From: Fibrobacter sp. UWB2
Lineage (GTDB): Bacteria; Fibrobacterota; Fibrobacteria; Fibrobacterales; Fibrobacteraceae
Direction: 5' to 3'
DNA: 64,000 bases
Assembly: GCF_002210425.1 (NCBI RefSeq)
Contig: NZ_MWQK01000003.1
Coordinates: 186,001 to 250,000, forward strand
Position numbers and translations under genes: made by a program. The notes under the pieces were generated by a model. That model did no database searches. It was not told the DNA's origin and saw nothing but the letters and a program-made list of their open reading frames with translations. Of this stretch, positions 15,873 through 24,956 are shown in pieces (position 1 is the first letter of the stretch; the number at the start of each line of letters is the position of its first letter).

Positions 15873-17813
15873 CTAAACTTCCACGCCTTTTTCCTTGAGC
15901 ACCGCCATTACCTCGTCATACGGGAGCGGTTTCGAGAAATAATAGCCCTGCACGCGGTCGCATCCGATTTCCTTCAAAAAGTCTAGATGTTCCTTTATCT
16001 CCACACCTTCCGAAAGCGTGCCAATATGCAATAGCTTAGCCATTTCCACAATGGCGCGGATAATCACCTTGGACTTTTCCGAGAAGTTCCGCAAGAACAT
16101 CATGTCGATTTTCAAAAAGTCGAAATCGTAATCTTTCAGCACGTTCAACGACGAGAATCCCGAACCAAAGTCATCCATCCAGACTTCAAATCCGTCATTT
16201 TGGAAACGCGTCACCTGTTCACGGATATAGCCATCCTCGTCACCGTCCAGCACGGATTCCGTAATCTCGATATGGATCATCTCATGCGGCACGTTATATT
16301 CTTTAGTCAACCGCGTGAGTTCCTTATAAATGTCACTCAACTTAAAGTCCAGACGTGAAAGGTTGAACGAAATCGGAACGCACTTGTTCCCCAAATTCGT
16401 TTCCACACGGTATTTTTCGCAAATTTTCTTGAGCACGAACAAGTCCAATTTCTGGATCAAATGAGCGTCTTCTAAAACGCCGACAAAATCAAGCGGCGGC
16501 AAAAAGCCGTGCTCCGGGTCATCCCAACGGGCAAGCGCTTCAAAGCCACAAAGCTTGTTCGTATTGATATCCACGACGGGCTGATAAAAGACCTTGATGT
16601 ATTCCTTTTCTACAGCCTCATCAATGTGTGCAATCAAGTACATTTTCAAGCGTTCACGGGCGCCCATTTCATCGGCATAAACGGCGACATATTCATCGTA
16701 AACGCCCTTGGTCGTCGCTTCGGCAAGGCGAGCCCGCATAAAGCAACGTTCTACGTTTTCATTTTCAACACGCTGCACATACACGCCCGCCTTGAGCTCT
16801 AGCACACCTTGAGTCGAGAAGCTACGAATCTTGTCATGCGCTTCCTTGATTTTTGCCTTCATCCCGGCGGCATCACCTACAACGCGGAACGTATCGCACG
16901 ACACATGTGTCACATAGCGCTCGCCAAACAGCGTCTTAAACGTATCCGCCATGAACTTCAGCGCACCGTCACCTTCTTCAAAGCCAAACCTCTCGTTAAA
17001 GGCCTTGAAATTCTCCAAATCAAAGGCGACAAACGCATAGCGTTTCCTCGGGTTCCTAAAGAGCAAGTCCTGCACGTAGTTCGAGAACAGAAGCGCATTC
17101 GGGAGCCCCGTCAGCTTGTCATGGTTACGCGCAATTTCAGCCTGTTGCGTCAGTCGCACCGTTCTAAAGATAAGTTTCACGGCAATGGTAAGCGTAAGCC
17201 AGAAGAACCACGATACAAAGACAAGGTAATTCAAAAATTCAGGAGTTACCTCGATCATGCGCACGCACACATACATGGCGAGGTTCACTAGCATACTAAA
17301 TAACGTGACAAAGCCCAAGAACCCAAAGCGCGCAAAGATTTGCGTGTTACGGACAAATAAAAGTTCATTCCAAAGGAGTTTCCACCAAATGAAAATTGCA
17401 ACCAAGTTTACTAGGGCTGCACCAACCTGCGTCTTGCCCACCACCATGCCGAGGTAACCCACACCGACAGATGCCGAAAGCATGAACAGCGATGGAGACC
17501 AGTGGATCGAGAGTGTCCTTCCAAAAATAAAAATTGCCACAGGAATCAGAATGACGCGGCTCATGTAGTCCACAATCACATCGAGCAGTAACGGGACCTC
17601 GCCCATCATGCACCCAAGCAAGTGCATCATCCCGTGATAAATCAAGTCCGAATAGATCATGTAAGGGGTCAACGAAAAAACGGCACCCCAAAAAAGTACT
17701 TTCTTCAGGTTCTGTTTTTCACTAAGCGCAGCCAGCGTAAAAAGCAAAAAACCGCTCGCCAACAGCGACGGAAAAAAGAACACATGATTTGCGTAATCCA
17801 GAAAATTTATCAT
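15873..17813 (-). CDS. Membrane-bound c-di-GMP phosphodiesterase (degenerate GGDEF plus EAL)
   Basis: A 646-residue inner-membrane protein. About seven membrane segments fill residues 1-210, a GGDEF-fold domain follows (about 235-390), then an EAL domain (about 395-640). The EAL catalytic set is intact: FEALARW, ISFNLSRLDF, IHIEITES, MDDFGSG, KID, LSEGVE and QGYYFSKP. The GGDEF active-site loop reads SCDTF, so cyclase activity is not expected and this half may bind GTP or only signal. It should lower c-di-GMP, which affects adhesion and surface movement. It is monocistronic and convergent with pgi. Confidence 0.92.
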   Translation of the reverse strand: MINFLDYANHVFFFPSLLASGFLLFTLAALSEKQNLKKVLFWGAVFSLTPYMIYSDLIYHGMMHLLGCMMGEVPLLLDVIVDYMSRVILIPVAIFIFGRTLSIHWSPSLFMLSASVGVGYLGMVVGKTQVGAALVNLVAIFIWWKLLWNELLFVRNTQIFARFGFLGFVTLFSMLVNLAMYVCVRMIEVTPEFLNYLVFVSWFFWLTLTIAVKLIFRTVRLTQQAEIARNHDKLTGLPNALLFSNYVQDLLFRNPRKRYAFVAFDLENFKAFNERFGFEEGDGALKFMADTFKTLFGERYVTHVSCDTFRVVGDAAGMKAKIKEAHDKIRSFSTQGVLELKAGVYVQRVENENVERCFMRARLAEATTKGVYDEYVAVYADEMGARERLKMYLIAHIDEAVEKEYIKVFYQPVVDINTNKLCGFEALARWDDPEHGFLPPLDFVGVLEDAHLIQKLDLFVLKKICEKYRVETNLGNKCVPISFNLSRLDFKLSDIYKELTRLTKEYNVPHEMIHIEITESVLDGDEDGYIREQVTRFQNDGFEVWMDDFGSGFSSLNVLKDYDFDFLKIDMMFLRNFSEKSKVIIRAIVEMAKLLHIGTLSEGVEIKEHLDFLKEIGCDRVQGYYFSKPLPYDEVMAVLKEKGVEV

Positions 17814-17919
17814 TGCTATACCCTAGTATCATAAATATAATGTATAACCCCATCCCGTGCACGCAGATGGTGAAAAAACGCACATTTTAGGCGCTATACA
17901 TTGGAATAAATACTAGGAT

Positions 17920-18189
17920 TTACTTCACTTTACTAAAGTCAAGCTTGTCATCAACCGGAATCGGTTCATTCTGGTTTTGAACATTGACGTCCACCGGCTC
18001 GGGCGTACCAAGCTCCGTCGGAGGCGCAGGCATTTTCGCCATTTGAGCGGACTGGTCATCGCGGCCATCCTTCCTCAGCTGCATTTCATCTGAATTATTG
18101 CCAACGCCGATTACAGCAGGGCAGCCCCTCGGATTATCGCACGCACAACCTAAAACAAACAAAGCAAAAGCAATTAAAACAAATTTCAT
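17920..18189 (-). CDS. Small lipoprotein of unknown function
   Basis: An 89-residue lipoprotein starting at ATG 18189: signal peptide MKFVLIAFALFVLGC with the lipid-carrying Cys15, then CACDNPRGCP with further cysteines, then a Pro/Asp-rich unstructured tail. No family is recognised. The longer frame to 18204 adds five residues before the true start. A TATATT box ends 6 bases upstream of the ATG, with no ribosome-binding site, predicting a leaderless mRNA. Confidence 0.7.
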   Translation of the reverse strand: MKFVLIAFALFVLGCACDNPRGCPAVIGVGNNSDEMQLRKDGRDDQSAQMAKMPAPPTELGTPEPVDVNVQNQNEPIPVDDKLDFSKVK

Positions 18190-18195
18190 GATTTT

Positions 18196-18203
18196 AATAT
18201 ACA
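18196..18203 (-). promoter_or_regulatory. -10 element for a leaderless transcript of the small lipoprotein gene
   Basis: TGTATATT on the minus strand lies 6 bases before ATG 18189. Confidence 0.5.
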
Positions 18204-18311
18204 AAAGAAGTCATAAACGGACAAATAGTCAATGAAAATCGAGCATAACGAGCTCGGCAGTAAGGACAAAATTTTTAAATTTGGCGCGAAAATCTTATTT
18301 GGGAGCAATGT

Positions 18312-21300
18312 ATGAAATCCAAATTACTCTTAACAACATCTATCTTCACACTTTCCATGCTTTACGGCTGCCTCGACGAGGTGAGTGAAGCAAGCGCCCC
18401 GGACTTGTCCGAACTCGCCTGCAAAACAGAACCGCTAGACGACGATAGTGGTCTCAAGGTTATCTGCGGCGGGGATTCCGTAGGTGTCGTTTTAAACGGC
18501 AAAGACGGAAAAGATGGAGCCGATGGTAAAGATGGCGAAGATGGCAAGGAAGGCAAATCTGGAGCCGACGGCAAAGACGGATCATCCTGCTACGTCACCG
18601 AAAACGCAGAAATCAACGGCTACGACGTGTTCTGCGGCGATGAAAAAATCGGTTCTATCGTAAATGGCAAGGATGGTGCCGACGGTAAAAATGGTGAAAA
18701 CGGCGCCAACGGTAAGGATGGCGACAAGGGTGACGATGGCAAGGACGGTAAAGACGGAAAAGATGGAACTTCTTGCAAAGTCGAAGTGAACAAGGAAATC
18801 GATGGTTACGACGTTATATGCGGCGACAAGAAAGTTGGTCAGCTCCTTAATGGAAAGGATGGCGAAAACGGCAAGGATGGTAAAGATGGCAACGACGGTT
18901 CCTCTTGCTCGGTCGAAGTAAACGATGATATCGATGGTTACGACGTCATCTGCGGTAACAAGAAAGTCGGAGAAATTCACAACGGTAAAAACGGCCAGGA
19001 TGGAAAGAACGGCATTGACGGTAAAGACGGAACGTCCTGCTCTGTCGTAAAGAACGAAAAAATCAATGGATACGAAGTCTACTGCGGTACCGAATTCCTC
19101 GGATTCCTCACTAACGGCAAGGACGGCCAAGACGGAAAGAATGGTACCGATGGTAAGGACGGCAACGATGGCACTTCTTGCCGTGTCGAAGTGAACAAGG
19201 AAATCAACGGTTACGACGTCGTTTGCGCAGGCAAGAAGGTCGGTGAACTCTATAACGGAAAGGATGGCGCTGATGGCAAGAACGGTACCAACGGTAAGGA
19301 CGGAACTTCCTGCAGCGTTGTAGAAAATAAGGATATTAACGGTTTCGACGTCATCTGTGGCGACAAGAAGGTCGGCGAGCTCCTCAACGGAAAGGATGGC
19401 GCTGACGGAAAGAACGGTACTGATGGTAAAGACGGAACTTCTTGCAGCGTTGAAGAGAACAAGGAAATCGATGGTTACGACGTTATATGCGGCGACAAGA
19501 AAGTGGGTCAGCTCCTTAATGGAAAGGATGGCGAAAACGGCAAGGACGGAAAGAATGGCACCGATGGTAAAGATGGAACGTCCTGCTCTGTCGTAAAGAA
19601 CGAAAAGGTCAATGGATACGAAGTCTACTGCGGTACCGAATTCCTCGGATTCCTCACTAACGGAAAGGATGGCGCTGATGGCAAGAACGGTACCAACGGT
19701 AAGGACGGAACTTCCTGCAGCGTTGTAGAAAATAAGGATATTAACGGTTTCGACGTTATCTGTGGCGACAAGAAGGTCGGTGAACTTCGCAACGGTAAGG
19801 ACGGCCAAGATGGTAAGAATGGTACTGATGGTAAAGACGGAACTTCTTGCCGTGTCGAAGTGAACAAGGAAATCAATGGTTACGATGTTATCTGCGGCGA
19901 CAAGAAAGTTGGTCAGCTCCTTAATGGAAAGGATGGCGAAAACGGCAAGGATGGTAAAGATGGCAACGACGGTTCTTCCTGCACGGTCGAAGTAAACGAT
20001 GACATCAATGGTTTCGACGTCGTTTGCGCAGGCAAGAAGGTCGGTGAGCTCCGCAACGGTAAGGACGGCCAAGACGGAAAGAACGGCACTGATGGTAAGG
20101 ATGGAACGTCCTGCTCTGTCGTAAAGAACGAAAAAGTCAATGGATACGAAGTCTACTGCGGTACCGAATTCCTCGGATTCCTCACTAACGGCAAGGATGG
20201 CGCGGATGGCAAGAACGGTATCGACGGTAAGGACGGAACTTCTTGCACTGTTGAAGAGAACAAGGAAATCGACGGATACGATGTCATCTGCGGTGACAAG
20301 AAGGTCGGTGAACTCCGCAACGGTAAGGACGCAGTCCTTCCTTCCTCCAGCAGCATCGCTTCTTCAAGCAGTGCAGCACCTTCTAGCAGCAGCAAGGTTT
20401 CCTCTAGCAGTGTCACACCGTCTAGCAGCAGCGTAGCATCCTCTAGTAGCGTAACGCCCTCCAGTAGCAGCGTCGTTTCCTCTAGCAGCGAAACCCCGTC
20501 TAGCTCCAGCGTTGAACAGCTCAGCGAAAAGTGCAAAACGCTCCGTGCCACAACAGACGTATTCAATTCCCTCTACGACGTTCTCGGCTGCACCCGCTCT
20601 GACGAAAAAGTCGCCATCATCTTGCGCCACGCCCAACGCGACATCAACAAATACGGCGACGACGACGGCCTCATTGACGTCGGTAGAGCACAGGCAAAGC
20701 AAGTCGGCGAAAAACTCAAAAAGCTCAACCTCGACGACTTCTATTACATGTACACCAACGTCAAGCGCACCGCAGAAACCGCACAAATCATCGCCGTGAA
20801 CAAAGGCGAAAACGTTTCGTCAAACATCAACGACTGGCACAAGCATAGCATCGAAAACCTTACTGAAATCAACCAGAACCTGAAGGAATCCTGGTATGTC
20901 AAACCCAATCAAAGTGCAAACAACTGCAAGGGTAACGCCAGCTGGGGCTGGAGTTCTTATTCCAAAATTGCCTACCAGGAATACGACAACGATAACAACC
21001 GTCAAAACTGCGAAAACGCATTCTACCCCATCGACACAAGAATCGAAGCATTCATCGAAAACTACTTCACATACGAACAAATGCACAAGTACACCTTGGC
21101 CATTTCGCATGACCAGTACCTTGTGCCGTTTGTCGTTACAATCAGCAACAAACAAATCCACGACGACGTTAAAAATTCCAAATACGATCTCCGCTTCCAC
21201 AAGCATGATCGCGACATCAATTGGAATCCGGATTTTAACTATTGGATTAACTACCTCACCGGTGTAGTCCTCATCGTTGATTCCGAAAACAACGTTATAA

Positions 21301-21356
21301 AGCTCCCCGTCAAAGCACTAGACGACGGATTCCTGCGTGAATACAAAAATCCATAA
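18312..21356 (+). CDS. Giant lipoprotein: collagen-like cassettes, Ser-rich linker, histidine phosphatase
   Basis: A 1014-residue exported lipoprotein (lipobox LYGC, Cys20). Residues 37-675 hold 14 tandem cassettes. Each has a small globular part with two cysteines (pattern SC-V--N--I-GYDV-CG-KKVG-L) and a collagen-like Gly-X-Y run of NGKDG-type triplets. The first cassette is degenerate. A Ser-rich linker (about 677-735) follows, then a histidine phosphatase domain (about 760-1010) with LRHAQRD, VKRTAETA and a second catalytic histidine in ISHDQ. The active-site set looks complete, although the usual RHG is RHA. The protein probably displays a phosphatase on a stiff stalk outside the cell; the substrate is unknown. 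The gene stands alone with its own terminator. Confidence 0.85.
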   Translation: MKSKLLLTTSIFTLSMLYGCLDEVSEASAPDLSELACKTEPLDDDSGLKVICGGDSVGVVLNGKDGKDGADGKDGEDGKEGKSGADGKDGSSCYVTENAEINGYDVFCGDEKIGSIVNGKDGADGKNGENGANGKDGDKGDDGKDGKDGKDGTSCKVEVNKEIDGYDVICGDKKVGQLLNGKDGENGKDGKDGNDGSSCSVEVNDDIDGYDVICGNKKVGEIHNGKNGQDGKNGIDGKDGTSCSVVKNEKINGYEVYCGTEFLGFLTNGKDGQDGKNGTDGKDGNDGTSCRVEVNKEINGYDVVCAGKKVGELYNGKDGADGKNGTNGKDGTSCSVVENKDINGFDVICGDKKVGELLNGKDGADGKNGTDGKDGTSCSVEENKEIDGYDVICGDKKVGQLLNGKDGENGKDGKNGTDGKDGTSCSVVKNEKVNGYEVYCGTEFLGFLTNGKDGADGKNGTNGKDGTSCSVVENKDINGFDVICGDKKVGELRNGKDGQDGKNGTDGKDGTSCRVEVNKEINGYDVICGDKKVGQLLNGKDGENGKDGKDGNDGSSCTVEVNDDINGFDVVCAGKKVGELRNGKDGQDGKNGTDGKDGTSCSVVKNEKVNGYEVYCGTEFLGFLTNGKDGADGKNGIDGKDGTSCTVEENKEIDGYDVICGDKKVGELRNGKDAVLPSSSSIASSSSAAPSSSSKVSSSSVTPSSSSVASSSSVTPSSSSVVSSSSETPSSSSVEQLSEKCKTLRATTDVFNSLYDVLGCTRSDEKVAIILRHAQRDINKYGDDDGLIDVGRAQAKQVGEKLKKLNLDDFYYMYTNVKRTAETAQIIAVNKGENVSSNINDWHKHSIENLTEINQNLKESWYVKPNQSANNCKGNASWGWSSYSKIAYQEYDNDNNRQNCENAFYPIDTRIEAFIENYFTYEQMHKYTLAISHDQYLVPFVVTISNKQIHDDVKNSKYDLRFHKHDRDINWNPDFNYWINYLTGVVLIVDSENNVIKLPVKALDDGFLREYKNP
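18497..20335 (+). repeat. Tandem coding repeat (collagen-like cassettes, about 130-160 bp units)
   Basis: Units share near-identical DNA over long stretches. For example the segment near 18780-18960 is almost repeated at 19858-20010, and the EFLGFLT-type unit recurs near 19080, 19620 and 20155. This indicates recent segmental duplication and likely length variation between strains. Confidence 0.85.
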
Positions 21357-21368
21357 CAAACAAGCTTC

Positions 21369-21393
21369 AAAGCCCCCGCCTGGGGGCTTTTTT
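21369..21393 (+). terminator. Rho-independent terminator of the collagen-like gene
   Basis: AAAGCCCCC pairs with GGGGGCTTT, followed by T residues. It directly abuts the -10 element of the next gene. Confidence 0.85.
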
Positions 21394-21401
21394 CGTATAT
21401 T
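21394..21401 (+). promoter_or_regulatory. -10 element for a leaderless transcript
   Basis: CGTATATT is followed by 7 bases and ATG 21409; it sits immediately after the terminator T-run. Confidence 0.5.
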
Positions 21402-21408
21402 AAGCATC

Positions 21409-21690
21409 ATGCCAAACGAGAACATAGCAGATCTTGAATCGGCCATCTGCGTAGCCATCTACTTCCTATTGGGAATCGTCCTACTAGGCCTTTGGGGATA
21501 TATGTACGACAAAGTAGACGCCTCAAAACTCAAGAACATTCCTAAAATTGACCTTTTCCATTATCTCTATGTTCCCATTAAATACCTACAGCAAAACTGG
21601 AAATCAGAGAAACGCAAAACAATTATTCTCTTTTTATTCTTCTTGATAATATTCGTCGGCGCCATAATTATTGAACTTCACGCCCATTAA
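21409..21690 (+). CDS. Small two-helix membrane protein, unknown
   Basis: A 93-residue protein with two membrane segments (about residues 13-33 and 70-89) and a basic, tyrosine-rich middle. No family is recognised. The start is ATG 21409; the longer frame from 21337 runs back through the terminator and the previous gene. With a TATATT box 7 bases upstream and no ribosome-binding site, a leaderless mRNA is likely. Confidence 0.6.
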   Translation: MPNENIADLESAICVAIYFLLGIVLLGLWGYMYDKVDASKLKNIPKIDLFHYLYVPIKYLQQNWKSEKRKTIILFLFFLIIFVGAIIIELHAH

Positions 21691-21718
21691 AAAAGCACCC
21701 CCATCGGGGTGCATTTTT
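21691..21718. terminator. Bidirectional terminator between convergent genes
   Basis: GCACCCC (21695-21701) pairs with GGGGTGC (21706-21712), flanked by A residues on the left and T residues on the right, so it can serve both the gene at 21409 and the moxR gene. Confidence 0.8.
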
Positions 21719-21751
21719 AACAAAGTCCACGACTCTCGCGAATACAGAAAA

Positions 21752-22735
21752 TTACGGCACCTCAACAGAATCCAAAATCTTCTGCACGACGGTTTCGGCA
21801 GTGACTTCTTCCGCTTCAGCTTCGTAGCTCAGGATTACGCGGTGGCGGAGCACTTCCATCGCGACAGCCTTCACATCTTCCGGCGTCACGTAAGCGCGAC
21901 CCTGGATAAACGCATGAGCCTTCGAAGCCTGGGCAAGACCGATAGAAGCACGCGGAGAAGCGCCCACTTCCACAAAGCCCACCAAGTCACTACGCTTGAT
22001 GCTACCCGGATCACGCGTTGCCAAGACCAAGTTCACGATGTATTCGCGCACGCGTTCGTCCACATAAACCTGCTTCACGAGCTCGCGAGCCTTCAAGATA
22101 TCTTCCTTCGTTGCAACAGCCTTCGGCTGGCGGAGTCCTGCACCCGAGACAGCATCGAGAATTTTCATTTCGTCGGCCTTGTTCGGGTAGCTCACCTTTA
22201 CCTTCAACAGGAAACGGTCCACCTGAGCTTCCGGCAGCGGATACGTACCTTCCTGCTCAATCGGGTTCTGCGTGGCAAGCACCAAGAACGGTTCGTCCAG
22301 CTTGAACGTTTCATCGCCAATCGTGATGTGGCGTTCCTGCATAGCTTCGAGCAAAGCGCTCTGCACCTTTGACGGAGCACGGTTAATTTCATCAGCAAGC
22401 ACAAGGTTCGTAAAGAGCGGCCCCTTGCGCGTTTCGAACTTTGCTTCGCGGGCGTTATAAATCGTCGTACCGAGCAAGTCTGCCGGCAGCAAATCAGGAG
22501 TAAACTGGATGCGCTTGAAGTCGAGCGAAACAGCATCGGCAAAAGCCTTCACCGCAGTCGTCTTGGCCAAGCCCGGAAGGCCTTCCAAAAGCACGTGGCC
22601 ATCTGCCAAAATACCCGTCAGAATGCTTTCGACCATTGCCTTCTGACCAATCACCGTATCTTCAACTTCACGCAGCAAGTTCATGCAAAAAGAACTCTGC
22701 TGCTTCACCTTTTCCGAAAGTTCCTGAATATCCAT
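21752..22735 (-). CDS. MoxR-family AAA+ ATPase
   Basis: A 327-residue AAA+ chaperone-like ATPase that typically activates a partner vWA or DUF58 protein. Walker A is GLPGLAKTT (residues 52-60), Walker B LVLADEINRAP, sensor 1 LATQNP, and sensor 2 lies in the C-terminal lid (GASPRASIGL). The partner is probably the DUF58 protein at 8538-9443, since no vWA gene is adjacent. An AGAGG site precedes the ATG. Confidence 0.93.
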   Translation of the reverse strand: MDIQELSEKVKQQSSFCMNLLREVEDTVIGQKAMVESILTGILADGHVLLEGLPGLAKTTAVKAFADAVSLDFKRIQFTPDLLPADLLGTTIYNAREAKFETRKGPLFTNLVLADEINRAPSKVQSALLEAMQERHITIGDETFKLDEPFLVLATQNPIEQEGTYPLPEAQVDRFLLKVKVSYPNKADEMKILDAVSGAGLRQPKAVATKEDILKARELVKQVYVDERVREYIVNLVLATRDPGSIKRSDLVGFVEVGASPRASIGLAQASKAHAFIQGRAYVTPEDVKAVAMEVLRHRVILSYEAEAEEVTAETVVQKILDSVEVP

Positions 22736-22829
22736 TTATTTTACCTCTAAGATTTTACGCCCATTAAAATACAAATTTCGTCCCGAAAAAAGCAAACCCA
22801 TCTTTTGTATATTACATTTATTGCGAAAT

Positions 22830-23564
22830 ATGGCTCAATTTACCGAAGAAGAACTCCAAATTTACAAGGCAAAAATCCGCAGGATGCCTCTGCCCAAGCT
22901 TCGTGACGAACTGCTTGATGTCATCAACGACCCCACGCCAGATCGTCCGAACATCGTCAAGACTCGCATCAGGATTCTCGAGAACCGAGAAAAAAGATAC
23001 AACAACGTAAAGCGAAAAATCGCAGCCAAGCAGAAACAGCCCTTGCCCGACAAGGACGGATTCAAGCATTTTCTTTTTATCATTGCAGCCACATTCGCAT
23101 ACATCCTAATCGAAATACTCTTCTCTAGAGACGGATTTTCGCTTATCACAAAATTCAATCTCGGGCGATTCTTTGGCACAGTAAAATATTTCCCTACAAT
23201 CGGCATTTTCGGATGGTATACCTATTACATTCCCTTTTTCAGAAGAAATGTATGGGACGAGAAAAAGCAATTTTTCAAGGACATTCCCGAATTTTGGCTC
23301 AGGAACTTTAAAATCGCCCTAAGCTTTGCGTCCTTCCTTTTCTTCTTCTCTCTAGAAATCTTTTCCACCAAGACATACAACGGCGTATTCTACTCCGGCA
23401 ACGGACTCCCCGCATACATCATCGCCACCGGCTACCTCATTTCATCTACTTTGTACATCATCAACGTATTTTTCCCGATTATCAAAAAATTCCGCCCCAA
23501 TTACGGAATAACATTAATCGCTTTCGCAGCCGCCCTCGAGCAAATCATCAGCAAGATTTTTTAA
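22830..23564 (+). CDS. Multi-pass membrane protein, unknown
   Basis: A protein of 244 residues from ATG 22830, or 247 from TTG 22821. The first 75 residues are charged and helical; then four to five membrane segments follow (about 80-100, 120-140, 160-180, 195-215, 225-245). I recognise no family. A TATATT box (22808-22813) lies 7 bases before the TTG, as in other leaderless genes of the window, while the ATG would have a 9-base leader with no ribosome-binding site. It overlaps nothing but ends one base before the convergent gene. Confidence 0.65.
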   Translation: MAQFTEEELQIYKAKIRRMPLPKLRDELLDVINDPTPDRPNIVKTRIRILENREKRYNNVKRKIAAKQKQPLPDKDGFKHFLFIIAATFAYILIEILFSRDGFSLITKFNLGRFFGTVKYFPTIGIFGWYTYYIPFFRRNVWDEKKQFFKDIPEFWLRNFKIALSFASFLFFFSLEIFSTKTYNGVFYSGNGLPAYIIATGYLISSTLYIINVFFPIIKKFRPNYGITLIAFAAALEQIISKIF

Positions 23565-24413
23565 CTAGTTTTCATTTTTTTGCAGTTCTTCGTACTCTTC
23601 CAAAGACTGCAGTTCTCTCGCCTTCCGTCTTTCTTCTGCCTCATTCCTTTCTTTTTCCATTCTTATCAGGAGCTCTTCTTCTTGTTTTTTCTCATTCGCA
23701 CTTTTTTTACCCTTCATACCAACAGCGCTCAAAGTTACAGCAAACCGATTCTGTTTATTATCTAAATCTCTACCATAACGAAATTCCAAAGCAAGCATGA
23801 CCCCTTCTAATTGATACGAAGCAAAGAATCCACCTCCTACCTCATAATAAAAAAGCGGATGCGGTTCAGGGAAAGAAAGCGCCATGAATCCCTCTTTTGA
23901 TTCAGACAGATATCGTTCAACTCCATTTCTAGAAAAATGCTCCGTTAAGCCAATTTTCACCCTGGTTCCAAAAGGAATTTGTTGAATCAACATTGTTCCA
24001 AATGAAACGTCCTTCCAAAAATCATCCTTCACATAGTTACCCATATTAAAAGGAGAATAAATAGAGCTCCATGCAGAAAGACCAAAATATGGTGAAACAA
24101 ATCCCAATTGCGCAAATGGCGTTACCGATTGAGCGCCCAAACCAATCGAAAAGATTTCTTTATTCCAAACAATAATTTCCGAAAAATCAAGTACCCACTC
24201 TGAATGGCTTTCGCTCATATCTTTGTGGTGATTGTAATGCTTATCATTATTATCTAAATCGCCGCCATACAGCGCAAGGCTCATATTTACAACAGCAGCA
24301 TCTTTTTCGTAACTGTTCATGAATGCCGCAGCAGATGGCGGACGCATTATAGAACTGCCCCCCGCAAGCATCACCGTCACAAGCAAAACAAGTAAATGAG
24401 CCAACCGATTCAT
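23565..24413 (-). CDS. Predicted outer-membrane beta-barrel protein with charged C-terminal helix
   Basis: A 282-residue protein from ATG 24413, chosen because it gives a clean signal peptide (RLAHLLVLLVTVMLAGG). The middle shows alternating hydrophobic strands ending in aromatic residues (FAQLGFVSPYFGLSAWSSIY, LFYYEVGGGFFASYQL), as in porin-like proteins. The last 45 residues are a Glu/Lys/Arg helix that should lie in the periplasm. No named family is recognised. Confidence 0.6.
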   Translation of the reverse strand: MNRLAHLLVLLVTVMLAGGSSIMRPPSAAAFMNSYEKDAAVVNMSLALYGGDLDNNDKHYNHHKDMSESHSEWVLDFSEIIVWNKEIFSIGLGAQSVTPFAQLGFVSPYFGLSAWSSIYSPFNMGNYVKDDFWKDVSFGTMLIQQIPFGTRVKIGLTEHFSRNGVERYLSESKEGFMALSFPEPHPLFYYEVGGGFFASYQLEGVMLALEFRYGRDLDNKQNRFAVTLSAVGMKGKKSANEKKQEEELLIRMEKERNEAEERRKARELQSLEEYEELQKNEN

Positions 24414-24498
24414 CACGTATAAAATAGCTTTAATTAAAAAAAATTCAACGTCGTCCATCGGCAAATTTCAGCTATTCATCAGACGTTTCATACAAGAA

Positions 24499-24564
24499 GG
24501 AGATCCCCGAACAAGTCGGGGAAGACAAGACGGAAAGAACCATTTTCCCAACGCCGGGAAAATG
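24499..24564. repeat. Palindrome pair downstream of the TfoX-N gene
   Basis: A degenerate member of the dispersed family (GGAGATCCCCGA / TCGGGGAAGACA, 24499-24527) is followed by a perfect hairpin, CATTTTCCC / GGGAAAATG (24541-24564). The second may help end transcription of the minus-strand gene although it lacks a T-run. Confidence 0.5.
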
Positions 24565-24567
24565 ATA

Positions 24568-24903
24568 TTACTTTTTCTTTTTCACAGCGGGCAATTCCGG
24601 GAGCATGGCGTCGAGCAAGCGCACAAGCAAGCCGTTGTCTGCAATTTGCTCTGCGGTGACACGAAGCATCGGCTTTGCACCATCGTAGGGCAACTGCAAT
24701 TTTGCATTTGGGAGCATCGCTTTTGCGGCGGCCACAGGCTTCACCAACAAGCGGTCATCGTAAATTCCGCCGAAGATTTTTCCGTCGGCGTAAAGGATAT
24801 ACTCGCCCATCATCTTGCGGGTGGTCACGCGGAAACCTCCTTCAAGCAGCTTCCCATTGAACTGCTCCAAAACGTGGTCACGATACTTCTCTGAACTCGG
24901 CAT
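24568..24903 (-). CDS. TfoX N-terminal domain protein
   Basis: A 111-residue protein consisting only of the TfoX-N domain: VTTRKMMGEYILYADGKIFGGIYDDRLLVKPV is the core (residues 26-57). Full TfoX/Sxy proteins regulate competence; single-domain forms like this one have no known role. It ends in a lysine tail. AGAGGA precedes ATG 24903. It is divergent from the SMR gene. Confidence 0.88.
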   Translation of the reverse strand: MPSSEKYRDHVLEQFNGKLLEGGFRVTTRKMMGEYILYADGKIFGGIYDDRLLVKPVAAAKAMLPNAKLQLPYDGAKPMLRVTAEQIADNGLLVRLLDAMLPELPAVKKKK

Positions 24904-24942
24904 GGATTCCTCTCATTTTTTTCACAATATAAAAATTTAATT

Positions 24943-24950
24943 TGTATATT
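24943..24950 (+). promoter_or_regulatory. -10 element for a leaderless transcript of the SMR gene
   Basis: TGTATATT ends 6 bases before ATG 24957. Confidence 0.5.
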
Positions 24951-24956
24951 ACTCCT

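Noticed and set aside
18582-20072. 496-residue minus-strand frame opposite the collagen-like repeats
   Set aside because: Repeated sense codons give repeated antisense codons; the hydrophobic product has no start signal or topology of a real membrane protein.
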